NCBI GenBank assembly: GCA_025738555.1
Contig: JAOVFP010000020.1
Coordinates: forward strand, 992,001-1,056,000
DNA from: Cyathus striatus
Taxonomy: Eukaryota; Basidiomycota; Agaricomycetes; Agaricales; Nidulariaceae
Length of the DNA stretch: 64,000 nucleotides
Direction of reading: 5' to 3'
Shown: positions 63,068 to 64,000 of the stretch, one piece after another
Layout of the letters: every line of letters begins with the position of its first letter
Position numbering within the stretch: position 1 is the stretch's first letter
Made by a program: the position numbers and the translations under genes
The notes under the pieces: model-generated
What the model saw: the letters and a program-made list of their open reading frames with translations, nothing else
What the model was told of the DNA's origin: nothing
Databases searched by the model: none

Positions 63068-64000
63068 GTCTGTCGAACTATAAGTTGACTATAAGACAGG
63101 TGAGCATATTAACGGAAGCATGAGCTTAACACCCACCAGCTAAAAAGAACGTATAAAGATATTGATATGCACACCGAGGTCGAAAAGCAACATACTTTAT
63201 GCTGGGCATAGAGCGCGCAGGGAACATTCTTCCCCCGCGACTTGCCACAAGTCATCGCAGACGAAGGTCAGCTGTATACTTGGCAGTGTCATGTTGTAAT
63301 TTAACTCTACCGTAAAGGCTTGGGGTGTCGCAGAGGTGCCTAGATGTGATTACTACCAAGTAGAGCACTGCTGTGCGCATAATAACATACCTTCTATGTA
63401 GGACTGATTTTTGTTAATTTTTAAACTTGCGACAAATGTCAGGCAGCAGTGGTCAGTCGATTGCTAGCCAATATATTCATTCGATAACCGACTGAACATA
63501 TTTATTTGATTGCAATCATAAGGTGAAGAAGGCATCAGGCGGAAGTGTTACACGGGGTTGCAGGTTAAGCTAGATATCAGGAACAAGCTGAAGCCAAAGT
63601 TGTGACTTACGAATGAGGCATCACTCTAAGTATTCGGAAGACTTATTCTGGTCAATGCATCCGAAAGATTTGAATGATTCCACCATTAACTCGCTTTCTC
63701 AGTGTTGAAACAGCTCCAAGCCTCCATTATAGTAAACAGGATGTCAATTCAGGACACCCTCACTTCGAATGGAACGATACGTCTTTCCCAGCCCCCCCGT
63801 CCCTTCGCCTCGCTATCCATGTATCTCTGACTCTTCCTCAGTCGCTTGTATATCTGCTGCTAGTCATATTATCCCCTCTTGTGTCTACATCACAGCCTTC
63901 CGTACACTGAACAATCAGAACTGAGTGCTCACAGATTTCCGCATTTTGCATAAATACTTTATTATCAAAATACAATAAGGTATAGGATGAATTAGGTTGT
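63068..64000. other. Window end without supported gene
   Basis: About 930 bp. A 78-codon plus-strand ORF near 63674 shows a hydrophobic stretch (VSLTLPQSLVYLLLVILSPL) but no signal at its start and no homology. The promoter of the small secreted protein may lie at the left. Confidence 0.35.

Overview
The window looks like nuclear DNA of a filamentous fungus, most likely an agaricomycete (mushroom-forming basidiomycete). Genes are closely packed on both strands and broken by many short GT-AG introns of about 50-60 bp. The set includes a CBM1 cellulose-binding secreted protein, an intron-rich cytochrome P450 and an Argonaute. There are no operons and no bacterial signals. Gene ends below are my own splice reconstructions from reading frame and GT/AG sites, so terminal codons are firmer than individual intron borders.

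Layout. 0.2-12.1 kb: peroxisomal hydratase-2 (-), SNF2 helicase of the Rad5/Uls1 type (+), Est1/SMG7-like protein (+), a small KPWE-motif peroxin-like protein (-), an ArfGAP (+). 12.3-17.0 kb: F-box-like protein (-), an intron-containing tRNA-Met (-), Mre11 (-). 17.1-25.4 kb: PIG-X (+), SLC35C1-type GDP-fucose transporter (+), FAD synthase (-), GDP-L-fucose synthase (+), GDP-mannose 4,6-dehydratase (-). 26-31.6 kb: secreted CBM1 protein (-), promethin-like membrane protein (-), P450 (+). 32-36 kb: Argonaute (-). 36-43 kb: gene-poor, AT-rich DNA with degenerate repeats and two tandem ketopantoate-reductase paralogues (-). 43-52 kb: M20 amidohydrolase (-), SF1 helicase HCS1/IGHMBP2 (+), AAA-type P-loop ATPase (-). 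52-64 kb: P1B metal ATPase with a very Cys-rich N-terminus (-), RING E3 ligase with a frame break inside the RING (-), acyl-CoA-ligase relic (-), triose-phosphate-type transporter (+), and a small secreted Cys protein (-).

Genes that belong together. The dehydratase, the epimerase/reductase and the Golgi transporter for GDP-fucose lie within 7.3 kb, interrupted only by FAD synthase; with PIG-X next door this is a glycan-supply neighbourhood. Two peroxisomal genes (PTS1 hydratase, KPWE protein) lie within 10 kb. Four genome-maintenance genes (SNF2/Uls1, Est1/SMG7, Mre11, HCS1) are scattered among them.

Best leads: the GDP-fucose gene cluster, the metallothionein-like extension of the copper-type ATPase, the broken or spliced RING finger, microexons of 6-11 bp, the KPWE protein, and a degenerate repeat family near 36.2-36.7 kb.
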